Made by a program: the position numbers and the translations under genes
Shown here: positions 1 through 8,400 of the stretch, one piece after another
Numbering within the stretch: position 1 is the stretch's first letter
Layout of the letters: the number at the start of each line of letters is the position of its first letter
Notes under the pieces: generated by a model
The model's database searches: none
The model's input: the letters and a program-made list of their open reading frames with translations, nothing else
What the model was told of the DNA's origin: nothing
Source: Pseudomonas wuhanensis
Lineage (GTDB): Bacteria; Pseudomonadota; Gammaproteobacteria; Pseudomonadales; Pseudomonadaceae
Direction: 5' to 3'
NCBI RefSeq assembly: GCF_030687395.1
Contig: NZ_CP117430.1
Span: 1,984,001-2,048,000, forward strand
DNA length: 64,000 nt

Positions 1-539
1 ACCACGGCGCTGTCGACCACGCGCCCGGTAATCACAATGTCGGCACCCAGGCGCAAGGCTTCGACAATGCCTGGCGCGCCGAGGTAGGCGTTGGTCGACA
101 CACACATCGGCGGCAGGGGTGCGCCACTGAACATCTCATGCAGGCCAAGGCTGCTCAGGTGTTTGAACTGGGGTTGCAGGTCGTCACCCGACAGCACGGC
201 GATCTTCAACGTCACCCCGGCCTTGTCACAGGCAGCTTGCAGGGCAGCGGCGCAAGCCTGTGGATTGACGCCACCGGCATTGCTGATAACGCGAATCTTC
301 TGTTCCGCGAGCTGGTTGAGGAGGGGGCTAAGGACTTCGATGAAGTCGCTGGCGTAGCCGGCCCCCGGATCCTTCATCCGCGCCCCGGCCATGATCGACA
401 TGGTGATCTCGGCCAGATAATCGAACACCAGATAGTCCAGTCGTCCACCTTCCACCAATTGCGCGGCGGCGGTCGAGGTGTCGCCCCAGAATGCGCTGGC
501 GCAACCGATACGGATTGTTTTAGGCGCAGCCAATTCCAT
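1..539 (-). CDS. AtuA-like protein (DUF1446), 3' end cut by window edge
   Basis: The first 179 codons of a gene that runs off the left edge. The start is the ATG at 539, preceded on the minus strand by a strong GGAGG. The product begins [20 protein letters not shown] and contains [17 protein letters not shown] and [12 protein letters not shown], which I recognise as the AtuA/DUF1446 family. In P. aeruginosa AtuA belongs to the acyclic terpene (citronellol/geraniol) utilisation cluster, but its biochemical role is not settled. The divergent TetR gene and two inverted-repeat operators in the shared spacer match the atuR-atuA arrangement. A related DUF1446 gene from another acyl-CoA pathway is the alternative, because no downstream atu genes can be seen. 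Confidence 0.75.
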   Translation of the reverse strand, partial: MELAAPKTIRIGCASAFWGDTSTAAAQLVEGGRLDYLVFDYLAEITMSIMAGARMKDPGAGYASDFIEVLSPLLNQLAEQKIRVISNAGGVNPQACAAALQAACDKAGVTLKIAVLSGDDLQPQFKHLSSLGLHEMFSGAPLPPMCVSTNAYLGAPGIVEALRLGADIVITGRVVDSAV

Positions 540-570
540 AACCACCTCCGGCAGAAGTGCTTCGAGACTA

Positions 571-629
571 CCAAGCAAGCGCTTGGTTTGTAAACGACTG
601 AAATATCTTCTGCCCAAGCGCTTGCTTGG
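571..629. promoter_or_regulatory. Paired inverted operators between atuA-like gene and TetR gene
   Basis: CCAAGCAAGCGCTTGG lies at 571-586 and its exact reverse complement, CCAAGCGCTTGCTTGG, at 614-629. Each contains the self-complementary core AAGCGCTT. Two such sites in a divergent spacer are what AtuR of P. aeruginosa is reported to bind (two inverted repeats between atuR and atuA). They are the likely targets of the adjacent TetR protein and would control both directions. Confidence 0.7.
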
Positions 630-717
630 TCGCCCCCGCCAGCTTAAATTGCCCGCGCAACCCCGCTGTTTTCGCGGGCAGCGGCGTAATTGATTGATCG
701 ACTGTAGGAGAGAACGG

Positions 718-1344
718 GTGGACGAGCAAAAAGCCCTGAGGGTGATGCGCGAATTGGTCGACAGCGGCCAATTGACCGACCCGGACAGCGCCCGCGGCAA
801 ACTGCTGCAAGTGGCCGCTCACCTGTTTCGCAACAAGGGTTATGAACGGACCACTGTGCGCGATCTGGCCAGCGCGGTGGGTATTCAGTCAGGCAGCATC
901 TTTCATCACTTCAAAAGCAAGGACGAGATCCTGCGGGCCGTGATGGAGGAGACCATTCGCTACAACACCGCGTTGATGCGTGCAGCGCTGGCCGAGGCCG
1001 GCAGTGTGCGCGAGCGGGTTCTGGCGCTGATTCGTTGCGAATTGCAGTCGATCATGGGCGGCAGCGGCGAAGCCATGGCGGTGCTGGTGTATGAATGGCG
1101 TTCGCTGTCAGCAGAAGGCCAGGCGCAGGTTCTGGCGCTGCGCGATATTTATGAAGACATCTGGCTGCAGGTACTGGGCGAAGCCAAGGACGCCGGTTTT
1201 ATCCGTGGCGACGTGTTCATCACCCGCCGTTTCCTGACGGGCGCGTTGTCCTGGACCACCACCTGGTTTCGTGCCGATGGCAGCATGAGCCTCGATCAAT
1301 TGGCTGATGAAGCGCTTATTCTGGTGCTTGAAGAACGGCAGTGA
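718..1344 (+). CDS. TetR/AcrR family transcriptional regulator (AtuR-like)
   Basis: A 208-residue TetR repressor. I place the start at the GTG at 718, because TAGGAGA lies 7 nt upstream; an upstream in-frame TTG at 694 has no ribosome site. The N-terminal helix-turn-helix reads [21 protein letters not shown] (split here: [11 protein letters not shown], then [10 protein letters not shown]), followed by KSKDEIL, the classic TetR recognition pattern. The C-terminal alpha-helical half would bind the effector. It is divergent from the AtuA-like gene with paired inverted operators between them, so it probably represses that gene and itself. The ligand, perhaps an acyl-CoA pathway intermediate, is inferred from the atu system only. 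Confidence 0.85.
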   Translation: MDEQKALRVMRELVDSGQLTDPDSARGKLLQVAAHLFRNKGYERTTVRDLASAVGIQSGSIFHHFKSKDEILRAVMEETIRYNTALMRAALAEAGSVRERVLALIRCELQSIMGGSGEAMAVLVYEWRSLSAEGQAQVLALRDIYEDIWLQVLGEAKDAGFIRGDVFITRRFLTGALSWTTTWFRADGSMSLDQLADEALILVLEERQ

Positions 1345-1437
1345 GCCGTCTATCTCGGCAAGAAACTGGCTAAGTTAGCAAAACCGCCTAGCTTGAATGC
1401 ATTGATGGGTATTTTTCTCGGGGAGTAGGCTGTTTTG

Positions 1438-2232
1438 ATGTCTTCACCAATTCGGACAGCGTCCCGGCTTTTGCTGGCGGCGCTTGCAGTGTGCTGCGTG
1501 TTGCCGTCCCAGGCTGCACAGTTGGTGCGGGTCGGTGCCGCGCATTTTCCACCCTATACCGTGCGTCCGGAGTCCGGTGCCGACACCGGTCTGTTGCCGC
1601 AACTGGTGGAAGCGCTGAATCGGGTGCAAACCGACTATCAGTTTGTGCTGGTGCCCACCTCCATTCCTCGACGTTTCAACGACTTCAAGGAAGGCCGGGT
1701 CGATATGGCGATTTTCGAGAACCCGGACTGGGGCTGGAAAGACATCCCGCATAGCCTCGTCGACATGGGCCTGGAAGATGCAGAAATCTTTGTCGCGCAG
1801 AAGAAACCCGATCGCGATGAGAGTTACTTCAAGGACCTGATGGGCAAGCGCCTGGCCCTGTACAGCGGCTATCACTACGAGTTTGCCAATTTCAATGCCG
1901 ATCCCAAGTACCTGGCCGACGCCTACAAGGCCACGTTGACCTATTCCCATGACAGCAACTTGTTGATGGTGCTGCGCGCACGAGCAGACATTGCTTTGGT
2001 GACACGTTCCTACCTGAGCGATTACCTGCTGCGCAACGAGAAAGTCGGCGAACAATTGTTGGTGTCCCAACGCATTGATCAGGTCTATCACCATTACGCC
2101 CTGATTCGCCCGCAGGCACCCATTACTGGCGAAGCATTCGGCAAGTTGCTGCAAGGCCTGCGAAACAATGGCCAGATGCTGAAGATTTTCGATCCCTACA
2201 AAATTGCCCTGGTGCCGGTGGGCAAGCACTGA
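1438..2232 (+). CDS. Periplasmic solute-binding protein, SBP family 3-like
   Basis: 264 residues from the ATG at 1438. A signal peptide (RLLLAALAVCCVLPSQAAQ) is followed by LVRVGAAHFPPYTVRPESGADTGLL, an opening typical of amino-acid-type extracellular solute-binding domains (written as two pieces: LVRVGAAHFPPYTV, RPESGADTGLL). It ends shortly after the binding domain and has no membrane kinase or lytic domain. No permease or ATPase gene is adjacent, so it is an orphan binding protein, as is common for this family in Pseudomonas. The ligand is unknown. GGGGAG lies rather far (about 12 nt) upstream of the start. Confidence 0.75.
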   Translation: MSSPIRTASRLLLAALAVCCVLPSQAAQLVRVGAAHFPPYTVRPESGADTGLLPQLVEALNRVQTDYQFVLVPTSIPRRFNDFKEGRVDMAIFENPDWGWKDIPHSLVDMGLEDAEIFVAQKKPDRDESYFKDLMGKRLALYSGYHYEFANFNADPKYLADAYKATLTYSHDSNLLMVLRARADIALVTRSYLSDYLLRNEKVGEQLLVSQRIDQVYHHYALIRPQAPITGEAFGKLLQGLRNNGQMLKIFDPYKIALVPVGKH

Positions 2233-2403
2233 CAGATAGAGTTTCCAGGGGCAGGGGGGGCGGACGACCATTCATCTGGTATTTATGTTCTGCTGTTCGA
2301 ATGGTCGAATTGACAGTAGACGCTTCGCCTAACGTGGTCTTAGCTCCTTTCCTGTGTCCGACCCCATGGAGGGGTTGGCGCTCATTCAGAAAGGATTTCT
2401 GTC

Positions 2404-3243
2404 ATGACAACCCCCTCGTTGGTTTCTCTCTCCTGTGTGCCCGCTCCTGTGGTGCCACAAGCCGTCAACGATGTACTCATTCTGAAAAAACCTGATGATT
2501 CGGCCGGTGTCACGGTCGAGGTGGCGCGTTGGCCATTCATGGTGGTTAATCAAAAGACAACGCTGCATGTCTGCGGTCAACAAGCCGACGGCTCGCCAGT
2601 GATGCTGCGAGTGGCTGACGCCGAGCCCGTCACGCAACAAGAGTTCCAGGAGGGCTGGCGTCGCAATATTGCCTGGGCGTCTTTGCAGAATCTGAAAGAC
2701 GGGAGCCATCTCGCGTTTGTTTTTCAGGCGGCGCTGGATGGAGGCAGTTGTGCTAGTCCGGTGCTGTTCCCGACATTGTGTCTTGAGGTTCAGGCGCCTT
2801 TTGACGATACAACGACCTTCTCGGAAAAAGACGGTACCAATAACTGGAATGGCTGGATGAGGGGGGAGGCTGCGGCTGATCCACGGGATCTCACCATCAC
2901 CAGAGATGGAGATATCTACGTATTATTCGACAACACCTACACCAACAACTCTGCCGGGACAGTGTTGAAAAAGACCTTTCAGGGGCTGGAAGTGGGTCGG
3001 TCCTATGAGTTCGGGGTGACCGTGCGCAGGTGGAATGACAAATATTCAGTTCCGGTGCTGTCACTCAACAGCGGAGCGCAAGTCATTGCCCCCGCGACGG
3101 AAATTTCGTCAATGGCCTGGGCTCCGCTCAAAGGCACGTTTACCGCGAGTGCATCACAGATGGAGTTGCAGATCGTTAACCATGTCGCCACCGGAAACGG
3201 CAACGACTATGCCTTCCGCGAAATCTGGGTCAGGTCGATCTAG
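2404..3243 (+). CDS. Hypothetical protein with C-terminal carbohydrate-binding-like domain
   Basis: 279 residues with a good AAGGA ribosome site. I see no signal peptide or membrane segment. The N-terminal part, to about residue 140, looks beta-rich (KTTLHVCGQQADGS, HLAFVFQAALDGGS). Residues of about 140-279 (NNWNGWMRG, VLKKTFQGLEVGRSYEFGV, VRRWNDKYS) have the rhythm of a galactose-binding or CBM4/9-type beta-sandwich. This is inferred from the pattern only. Base composition is somewhat poorer in GC than its neighbours. It stands alone between two promoters and ends in a strong terminator. Function not recognised. Secretion, if any, would have to be by a non-Sec route. Confidence 0.6.
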   Translation: MTTPSLVSLSCVPAPVVPQAVNDVLILKKPDDSAGVTVEVARWPFMVVNQKTTLHVCGQQADGSPVMLRVADAEPVTQQEFQEGWRRNIAWASLQNLKDGSHLAFVFQAALDGGSCASPVLFPTLCLEVQAPFDDTTTFSEKDGTNNWNGWMRGEAAADPRDLTITRDGDIYVLFDNTYTNNSAGTVLKKTFQGLEVGRSYEFGVTVRRWNDKYSVPVLSLNSGAQVIAPATEISSMAWAPLKGTFTASASQMELQIVNHVATGNGNDYAFREIWVRSI

Positions 3244-3290
3244 CGCCTGCGTAACGTCAATGGCCTGGAACTGATCCGGGCTGTGCATGC

Positions 3291-3325
3291 CACCGCGAAC
3301 GCTGATTAAGGTTCGCGGTGCTTTT
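3291..3325 (+). terminator. Rho-independent terminator
   Basis: Perfect 10-bp stem CACCGCGAAC / GTTCGCGGTG around a 10-nt loop, followed by CTTTT. It lies 48 nt after the stop of the hypothetical gene and just before the PvdS box of the acetyltransferase gene, so it insulates the two units. Confidence 0.8.
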
Positions 3326-3328
3326 CGT

Positions 3329-3352
3329 TAAATTTCCCTGCCTGGCTCACGT
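3329..3352 (+). promoter_or_regulatory. PvdS (iron-starvation) promoter box of the acetyltransferase gene
   Basis: TAAAT (3329-3333), then exactly 16 bases, then CGT (3350-3352). This is an exact match to the iron-starvation box TAAAT-N16-CGT used by the sigma factor PvdS. The gene start is 40 nt downstream, leaving a short leader. This places the acetyltransferase in the pyoverdine regulon. Confidence 0.75.
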
Positions 3353-3392
3353 CACCTCAGTTAACTGTCGACGATTACCGTGAGCCCGACCC

Positions 3393-4406
3393 ATGTCCAA
3401 TCTGAATGACCTGACCGCCCTGGCCTTGCCGTCAGGCAACCGTCTTGTAGCCGATGAAACCACAAGTCGCCTGAGCCTCAGCCTGGAAGGGCAGCCGCTG
3501 ATCGAACTGCTGCTGACCCGCGAGCCCGAATTGCATTTGCGGTTGGAAGAGCGCTTCGGTCGTCCTGACGGTCAAGCATTCTGGGCAGCTTGTTATTGGC
3601 TGTTTGCCCGTGATGCGGCTTGTCAGCGTCTGACCTGGCAACTCGATGATGTGCCTACCGAAGCCTTGCTCAGCGGATTGCTGATCGCGACCGAAGTCAC
3701 CGGCCAGTATCACTGCGAACGCACGCTGTTCTGGCAATTGCCTCAGCCTTGGCTGGGTGAGTCGTTGACCGGTAGCTATCCACAGCAGATGGTCATCAGT
3801 GACGGCAAGCGCCACCCCCTGCGTGCGGTGAAACCCCGTGGTGAGGTCTATCGGCGCTTTGATGTGCGGCTCGGTGCATGGGTTTCCCTGCGTACACTAG
3901 AAATCGAGCAGGACCTGGCGCGTTTCAACCGCTGGCAGAACAGCCCGCGGGTGGCGAGTTTCTGGCAAGAGGAGGGCAGTCTCCAGAAGCATCGCGAATA
4001 CCTGAGCAAGCTTGAAGCCGACCCGCACACCTTGACGCTGATCGGTTGCTTCGATGATCAGCCGTTTGCCTATTTCGAAGCCTATTGGGCCAAGGAAGAT
4101 CGCATTGCGCCGTTCTATGATGCCGGCGATTACGACCGTGGCATTCACATGCTGGTGGGCGAAGAACATCACCGCGGCCCGCACAAAGTGGCGAGCTGGC
4201 TATCGGCGCTGGTGCATTACCTGTTTCTCGATGATTCGCGCACTCAGCGGGTGGTCGCCGAACCTCGCGCCGACAACGCGAAGATGATCGGGCACATGCA
4301 CAATCAGTGTTTCCACTGCGAAAAAGAGTTCGACTTCCCGCACAAGCGCGCGGCGCTGATGATGCTGGGGCGTGAGCGGTTTTTTGATCGGTGTTCGTTG
4401 GCTTGA
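3393..4406 (+). CDS. Siderophore-type GNAT acetyltransferase
   Basis: 337 residues. The C-terminal half (about 155-335) is an acetyltransferase of the siderophore class (Acetyltransferase_8, the fold of IucB/AlcB/RhbD-type enzymes). Recognisable parts are FNRWQNSPRVASFWQEEGS, YFEAYWAKEDRIAPFY, DRGIHMLVGEEHHRGP and RVVAEPRADNAKMI. The family transfers acyl groups from acyl-CoA to N-hydroxylated amines of siderophore precursors. The gene is next to pvdS and has an exact PvdS box, so a role in pyoverdine tailoring (for example acylating hydroxyornithine, or a side-chain step) is likely. P. aeruginosa has a comparable acetyltransferase, PvdYII, in some pyoverdine types. I do not assign that symbol. 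The N-terminal half is less conserved and of unclear function. Confidence 0.8.
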   Translation: MSNLNDLTALALPSGNRLVADETTSRLSLSLEGQPLIELLLTREPELHLRLEERFGRPDGQAFWAACYWLFARDAACQRLTWQLDDVPTEALLSGLLIATEVTGQYHCERTLFWQLPQPWLGESLTGSYPQQMVISDGKRHPLRAVKPRGEVYRRFDVRLGAWVSLRTLEIEQDLARFNRWQNSPRVASFWQEEGSLQKHREYLSKLEADPHTLTLIGCFDDQPFAYFEAYWAKEDRIAPFYDAGDYDRGIHMLVGEEHHRGPHKVASWLSALVHYLFLDDSRTQRVVAEPRADNAKMIGHMHNQCFHCEKEFDFPHKRAALMMLGRERFFDRCSLA

Positions 4407-4444
4407 TGCGTAAGGCTCAAGGGCTGTGGCGGTCTTGAGTCAGC

Positions 4445-4509
4445 CTTCGTGGGCAAGCCTCGCTACAGGGAATCGCATTCCCCCTGTGGAGCGAGGCTTG
4501 CCCGCGAAG
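4445..4509. repeat. REPIN-like inverted REP pair
   Basis: Two REP units face each other: CTTCGTGGGCAAGCCTCGCT on the left and GGAGCGAGGCTTGCCCGCG on the right, with a short central part between ACAGG and CCTGT. It lies between the convergent acetyltransferase and pvdS genes and can fold into a long hairpin, which may also act as a bidirectional terminator. Confidence 0.8.
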
Positions 4510-4512
4510 CTT

Positions 4513-5061
4513 TTAACGGCGTGCGAACGTATCCGCACGATTACCCGACACCTTGCGGCAATGCACCAGCGCGTCACGAATCATGAAGTTCACCAGGGTG
4601 GGCGATACGCCGAGTTCCTTGGCGATGTCTTTTTGCGGCACGCCGTGCAAGCGGTACATCTCGAAGGCGTAACGGGTGCGGCTGGGCAGCTCCGTCAGCG
4701 CATCGGCAATGTTTTCCAGGGTCGAGAAATTCATGTGCGAGGTTTCCGGCGAAGCGCCCTGAATCACCACGTTCAGACCTTCCTCTTCCGGGCCCGAATA
4801 CTTCTGCTCCAGCGCCTGCTTGCGGTAATGATCGATCGCCAGGTTGCGCACGATCTGGAACAGGTAGCTGAGCTGCGCCTTGATTGACGATGTGATCTGC
4901 GGCGCCGATTGCAGTCGGAAGAACGCATCCTGCACCACGTCTTCGGCGCGTGATCGGCAACCGGTGATGCGGGCGGCAATCTTGACCAGAATCAGTCGGT
5001 TGTCGACGAAAGCCTGAAGTAGCGGTGAATCGCACCTGCTTGTGGATACTTGTTCCGTCAT
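4513..5061 (-). CDS. pvdS: Extracytoplasmic-function sigma factor PvdS
   Basis: 182 residues, the usual size of PvdS. Region 2 includes AARITGCRSRAEDVVQDAFF and LFQIVRNLAIDHYRKQALE; region 4 includes ALTELPSRTRYAFEMYRLHG and KDIAKELGVSPTLVNFMIRD. PvdS directs RNA polymerase to iron-starvation boxes and is needed for pyoverdine genes. The ribosome site AAGGTGA is well placed before ATG 5061. Its promoter overlaps a Fur box, and both the acetyltransferase gene and pvdL carry PvdS boxes, so the control circuit is visible in this stretch: Fur with iron represses pvdS, and PvdS turns on the two flanking genes. Confidence 0.95.
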   Translation of the reverse strand: MTEQVSTSRCDSPLLQAFVDNRLILVKIAARITGCRSRAEDVVQDAFFRLQSAPQITSSIKAQLSYLFQIVRNLAIDHYRKQALEQKYSGPEEEGLNVVIQGASPETSHMNFSTLENIADALTELPSRTRYAFEMYRLHGVPQKDIAKELGVSPTLVNFMIRDALVHCRKVSGNRADTFARR

Positions 5062-5133
5062 TGGAAATCACCTTGCTGCAAATAGGGTCGTGGGACGACA
5101 GGGGGATCGTCGTCGTCCTACATATCGAGCGGT

Positions 5134-5162
5134 AAATTATGTTGAATGATAATGATTGTCAA
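5134..5162 (-). promoter_or_regulatory. pvdS promoter overlapped by a Fur box
   Basis: On the minus strand, TTGACA (5157-5162) and TAATTT (5134-5139) are separated by exactly 17 nt, a good sigma-70 promoter for pvdS. TGATAATGATTGTCA at 5147-5161 is a near-perfect 7-1-7 Fur site (arms TGATAAT and ATTGTCA, one mismatch). Fur-Fe2+ bound here would cover the -35 element and spacer and block transcription. Confidence 0.8.
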
Positions 5163-5263
5163 TTGAGAAAGAGAATTAATGCTCCACGAAAGAGCAGAGT
5201 GAGAACTGCGACACGCTGACTCACCTACCGACCTCAAGCCTGCTGGCGCTCTAGCCTGGCGAC

Positions 5264-5287
5264 TAATTATTTCAAGACCTCATCCGT
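5264..5287 (+). promoter_or_regulatory. PvdS (iron-starvation) promoter box of pvdL
   Basis: TAATT (5264-5268), 16 bases, CGT (5285-5287). This has one mismatch to the TAAAT-N16-CGT box and reads toward pvdL. It leaves a leader of about 150 nt. Expected from the known PvdS dependence of pvdL. Confidence 0.65.
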
Positions 5288-5441
5288 TCTCATTGGTGAA
5301 TGGCTGCGGGCGCAAGCCCCGGCCAAAACAGCATTCCCAAGCCTTGCGCGGTCGGCGAAGACCGCGTCCTGCATGCCCATGAACGGGTGTGACGTACGAA
5401 AACCGATTCCACTTGCAAGCCGAATTCAGGCAGGAAACCTC

Positions 5442-8400
5442 ATGACCGACGCGTTCGAACTCCCCAGCACACTGGTCCAAGCCCTTCAGCGCCGCGCGGC
5501 CCTGACGCCGGATCGGGTGGCCTTGCGTTTTCTCGCCGAAACCCAGGATCAGGCTGTGGTGCTCAGTTATCGTGAGCTCGATCAACGGGCGCGAACCATT
5601 GCCGGCGCGTTGCAGGCCGAGACGTCGTTTGGCGATCGCGCGGTGTTGCTGTTTCCCAGCGGCCCGGATTACGTCGCGGCGTTTTTCGGTTGCCTGTACG
5701 CAGGCGTCATTGCGGTGCCGGCCTATCCGCCTGAGTCGACCCGCCGTCATCACCAGGAACGCCTGCTGTCGATCATCAGCGATGCCGAACCGCGCTTGCT
5801 GTTGACCAGCGCCGACCTGCGCGACGCGTTGCTGCAAATCGACGAGGCGCCGCCGCTGCTGTGTGTCGACACCCTCGACAGTGCCTTGGCTGAGCATTGG
5901 GTTGCGCCAGACTTGCACGGCGATCACATTGCTTTCCTGCAATACACCTCCGGCTCCACGGCGTTGCCTAAAGGCGTGCAAGTCAGCCACGGCAACCTGG
6001 TGGCCAACGAACTGCTGATTCGCCACGGATTCGGCATCGATCTGAACCCCGACGACGTGATCGTCAGCTGGTTGCCGCTGTACCACGACATGGGCTTGAT
6101 CGGCGGCCTGTTGCAGCCGATTTTCAGCGGCGTGCCGTGTGTGTTGATGTCGCCGGCGTACTTCCTCGGTCGGCCATTGCGCTGGCTGGAGGCGATCAGC
6201 GAATACGGTGGCACTATCAGCGGCGGGCCGGATTTCGCCTATCGACTGTGCAGCGAACGGGTCAGCGAATCAGCGCTGGAACGCCTCGACCTGAGTGGCT
6301 GGCGCGTGGCGTATTCCGGTTCCGAACCGATTCGCCTCGACACCCTTGAGCGCTTCGCCGAGAAGTTCGCGGCCTGTGGCTTTACATCGGACAGCTTCAT
6401 GGCTTCCTACGGCCTGGCGGAAGCCACGCTGTTTGTTGCCGGCAGCCCGCGCGGTCAGGGCATACCGGCGTTGCACGTGGATGATCAGGCCTTGGCGCAG
6501 AACCGTGCCGAGCCGGGCGATGGCAGTCCGATCATGAGTTGCGGCATCAGCCAACCGGATCACGCAGTGCTGATTGTCGATGCCGTATCGCTTGAAGAAC
6601 TTGCCGACAATGCGGTCGGTGAAATCTGGGCTGCCGGGCCGAGCATCGCCCATGGCTACTGGCGCAACCCCGAAGCCACGGCCAAGACATTCGTCCAGCA
6701 CGCCGGTCGTACCTGGCTGCGCACCGGCGACCTGGGCTTTTTGCGTGATGGGGAACTGTTCATCACCGGCCGCCTGAAAGACATGCTGATCGTTCGCGGT
6801 CACAACCTCTATCCGCAGGACATCGAGCAGACCATCGAGCGTGAGGTGGAGGTGGTGCGCAAAGGTCGCGTGGCCGCATTCGCAGTCAACATCGAGGGGC
6901 AGGAAGGCATCGGCATCGCCGCGGAAATCAGCCGCAGCGTGCAGAAAATCCTTCCACCCGAGGCGCTGATCAAAGCCATCCGTCAAGCGGTGGCCGAGGC
7001 GTATCAGCAAGCGCCGAGTGTGGTGGTATTGCTCAATCCGGGAGCGCTGCCGAAGACATCCAGCGGCAAATTGCAACGTTCGGCCTGCCGCAATCGTCTG
7101 GCCGATGGCAGCCTCGACAGCTATGCGCTATTCCCGTCGGCAGACATCGCAAACCCATCTGAAACTGAATCGGGCTCCGAGCTGCAAACCCTGATCGGCC
7201 AGATCTGGTGTGAGCAATTGCAGGTCAAGCAGGTCAACGCCGACGATCACTTCTTCCTGCTCGGCGGCAACTCCATCGCCGCCACTCAAGTGGTCGCACG
7301 CCTGCGTGAAGCGTTGGGGCTGGAGCTGAATCTGCGCCTGTTGTTCGAAGCGCCCACCCTCGGCGCATTCGCTGCCGCGCTCGCCCGGCAACAACAGGAT
7401 GGCGGCGTGGCCCAAGGCGCGATCATGCCCTTGTCGCGCAGTGACGCCATGCCGCAATCGCTGGCGCAAAACCGTTTGTGGATCACCTGGCAACTCGACC
7501 CGCAGAGCAGCGCCTACAACATTCCCGGTGCCTTGCGCCTGCGTGGCGAACTGGACGAAGACGCCTTGCGCGCCAGCTTCCAGCAACTGATCGAACGTCA
7601 CGAATCCCTGCGCACACGGTTTTTCGAACGTGATGGCGTAGCCCTGCAACAGGTCATTGCTGTTGGTGAGTTCAACCTGCAAGTGATCGACATCAGCGAC
7701 CTGCCGACCGTCGAGCGTGAAGCCCGCGCGCAGCAAATCCGCGAGAGCGAAGCCCGCACCCGGTTCGATCTGGAGAAAGGCCCGCTGCTCTGGGTGACGT
7801 TGGTGCGCCTCGACGATGAGGATCATCAACTGCTGGTGACCCTGCACCACATCATCGCCGACGGCTGGTCGCTGAACGTGCTGATCGACGAATTCTCGCG
7901 GCTGTACGCGACCGCTTCTCAAGGCCACACCGCCAGCCTTCCCGCCTTGCCGACGCAATACGCCGACTACGGCAGTTGGCAGCGCCAGTGGTTGGCGCAA
8001 GGGGAGGGCGAGCGTCAACTCGCTTACTGGAAAGAGCAGTTGGGCGTTGATCATCCGACCCTGAGCCTGGCCACCGATCATCCGCGTTCGGCGCAACACA
8101 TTCACAGCGCCGCCCGCCACACGCTGCGTTTGGACGCGAGCCTGAGCGATGCCATTCGCCAGACTGCCCAGGCCCATGAATCGACGCCGTTCATGCTGTT
8201 GCTCGCGGCATTCCAAAGCCTGCTGCATCGCTACAGCGGTCAACGCGACATCCGCATCGGCGTGCCGAATGCCAACCGTCCGCGCCTGGAAAACCAAGGG
8301 CTGATCGGCTTCTTCATCAACACCCAGGTGCTGCGCGCCGAGGTGGATTCGCGACTGCCGTTCATTGAATTACTGGCGCAAACCCGTCAAGCCGCATTGG

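Noticed and set aside
4445..4509. REP hairpins as a CRISPR array
   Set aside because: Single inverted pairs scattered between genes, not regularly spaced direct repeats, and no cas genes.
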